Below, one piece after another: positions 5,705-6,586 of a DNA stretch of 6,586 bases (position 1 is the stretch's first letter; the number at the start of each line of letters is the position of its first letter). The notes under the pieces were generated by a model that did not search any database, had not been told where the DNA came from, and saw nothing but the letters and a program-made list of their open reading frames with translations. Source of the DNA: Dehalococcoidia bacterium (lineage in GTDB: Bacteria > Chloroflexota > Dehalococcoidia > SAR202 > UBA826); NCBI GenBank assembly GCA_012965485.1, contig DTSF01000340.1:1-6586 (forward strand), written 5' to 3'. The position numbers and the translations under genes were made by a program.

Positions 5705-6515
5705 CGTGATGACCTAAGGAATGACTCAAAAACATTCCGGGGTGGGGTCCATATAATTCTTCCAAAACCGCCGGAGTAAATGCTGTGTCTGGAGATCCTT
5801 GCGCGCATACGTGTCTATTGAGACATATAACCTCATCGAATCGATCGGCTAGCGTATTCAGGTCATGAGTAGCGATTACTATAGTTTTTCCTTGATCTTT
5901 CAGTTCTCTAAGCATATCAATCAACCCGAATTGAGATGCCACATCCACTCCACTGAAAGCCTCATCTAAAAGCAATATATTCGCTTCCTGACATAAAGCT
6001 CTGGCAATAAAAACTCTTTGCCGCTGTCCTCCTGACATTTCGCTAATTAACTGGTCCTTGTAATTCCACATATCTACCCGTTCCAAAGCAGATCGAACCT
6101 TCTCCAGGCTTCCTTTTCTTGAAAACCCTAACAGAGATCTGTTTTTTACTAGACCTAAGTCAACCACTTCTTGAGCCGTCAATGAAAATCTCCAATTAAC
6201 GTTTTCTCTTTGAGGTATATAGCTGATAGAACCTTTTGAATCTTTGGGGGGCAGGCCATTAACAAATATCGAACCATGGACTATATCTTGGATCCCAGCG
6301 ATGGCGTTAAATAAGGTACTTTTCCCACCGGCGTTGGGGCCTACCAACGCAGATAAAATCCCCTTACCTACGGAAAATGTAACGTCATCCAAAACTAAAT
6401 TACCGTTAAATTCCACGCATGCTCCAACAGCTCTTATTGCGCATATGCAATTGACCCCACACTTCAAACAGCGATCTTTGACATCCAATTCGGGAAACTT
6501 CCCTTGATTTTTCAT
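5697..6515 (-). CDS. Metal ABC transporter ATP-binding protein with Cys-rich N-terminus
   Basis: This is the cytoplasmic ATPase of the metal importer, 272 residues. Motifs are complete: Walker A GPNAGGKST (59-67, with AG where GA is commoner), Q-loop Gln102 in SYIPQRENVNWRF, signature MSGGQRQR (160-167), Walker B ILLLDEA (180-186) with Asp184 and Glu185, D-loop SGVD (188-191) and H-loop His217 in THDLN. The YIPQRxxVNWxF segment is typical of Mn/Fe-type MntA/SitB ATPases rather than ZnuC. The oddity is residues 1-25, before the usual strand that starts near AIRAVGACVEF: they contain CLKCGVNCIC, with Cys16, Cys19, Cys23 and Cys25, plus Cys33. The C-terminus is His/Asp-rich (SHSLGHHDD). The ATG at 6515 lacks a clear ribosome site. 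In-frame TTG codons at residues 10 and 17 are weaker alternatives, and only the latter would lose one cysteine. Upstream are a TATAAT box and a Fur-like palindrome. It is probably cotranscribed with the overlapping permease gene. Confidence 0.92.
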   Translation of the reverse strand: MKNQGKFPELDVKDRCLKCGVNCICAIRAVGACVEFNGNLVLDDVTFSVGKGILSALVGPNAGGKSTLFNAIAGIQDIVHGSIFVNGLPPKDSKGSISYIPQRENVNWRFSLTAQEVVDLGLVKNRSLLGFSRKGSLEKVRSALERVDMWNYKDQLISEMSGGQRQRVFIARALCQEANILLLDEAFSGVDVASQFGLIDMLRELKDQGKTIVIATHDLNTLADRFDEVICLNRHVCAQGSPDTAFTPAVLEELYGPHPGMFLSHSLGHHDD

Positions 6516-6537
6516 GTTGTCACAACTACAACTTTAT

Positions 6538-6556
6538 ATTGAGACTAAGTATCAAT
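6538..6556. promoter_or_regulatory. Candidate Fur/Zur/Mur-family operator upstream of the metal transporter
   Basis: ATTGAGACTAAGTATCAAT is a 19-bp near-palindrome: eight of nine arm positions pair around a central A. Its core TGAGACT-A-AGTATCA (6540-6554) has the 7-1-7 layout of Fur-family boxes and agrees with TGATAATnATTATCA at 11 of 14 positions. It lies 22 bases upstream of the ATPase ATG and just downstream of the start point expected from the TATAAT box, a position where a bound repressor would block transcription. Confidence 0.6.
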
Positions 6557-6567
6557 TGAGGGTATAG

Positions 6568-6573
6568 ATTATA
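6568..6573 (-). promoter_or_regulatory. Candidate -10 box of the metal transporter operon
   Basis: The minus strand reads TATAAT, the exact consensus, about 52 bases before the ATPase ATG. The start point would be near 6561. The matching -35 region would lie past the window end (about 6591-6596), so the promoter cannot be completed. GTCTCA (6575-6580) beside it is the reverse complement of TGAGAC in the operator at 6540-6545. Confidence 0.45.
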
Positions 6574-6586
6574 TGTCTCAGTCACC

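Noticed and set aside
6244..6507. Plus-strand 87-codon frame opposite the metal ATPase
   Set aside because: It lies wholly antisense to a gene with complete ABC motifs and has no domain of its own.
1..6586. CRISPR array, tRNA or rRNA gene, insertion sequence or phage attachment site
   Set aside because: No regularly spaced repeats, no tRNA-like cloverleaf, no transposase frames and no flanking duplications were seen on either strand.

Overview
This looks like an AT-rich bacterial chromosome segment, with compact genes, overlapping ends and lipoprotein-type transport. The style recalls lean, often auxotrophic lineages such as marine Chloroflexota. That guess rests on the general look of the proteins only, and the taxon cannot be fixed from the window.

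Right to left on the minus strand, positions 2959-1 hold a thiamine-precursor uptake and salvage operon. A candidate extended -10 promoter (2947-2955) leads into a TPP riboswitch (2923-2826) and an intrinsic terminator (2805-2777). Next come an ABC ATPase (thiZ-like), a permease (thiX-like), a substrate-binding lipoprotein (thiY-like) and, at the very edge, the first 54 codons of a TenA-family protein that starts with GTG at position 164 and runs out of the window. Riboswitch, transporter and TenA together point to import and salvage of the pyrimidine half of thiamine.

Upstream of the riboswitch, in the same direction, is a 12-helix major facilitator transporter (4313-2982) of the OFA/monocarboxylate type; its substrate is unknown. 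It is divergent from a Fur-family metalloregulator (4467-4892, + strand). The shared intergenic region holds a clean inverted repeat.

Positions 4865-6515 hold a minus-strand metal ABC transporter: an ABC-3 family permease and its ATPase, overlapping by 8 bases. Motifs resemble Mn/Fe (Mnt/Sit) members slightly more than Zn (Znu) members. The permease gene converges on the regulator gene and overlaps its 3' end by 28 bases. Just upstream of the ATPase is a 19-bp near-palindrome with a Fur-like 7-1-7 layout, beside a TATAAT box, so the neighbouring regulator probably controls this transporter. The ATPase carries an unusual cysteine-cluster N-terminal extension. No metal-binding lipoprotein gene is in the window.

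No wholly new system was found. The most notable points are the cut-off tenA, the riboswitch switching architecture, the predicted metalloregulator operator and the Cys-rich ATPase.
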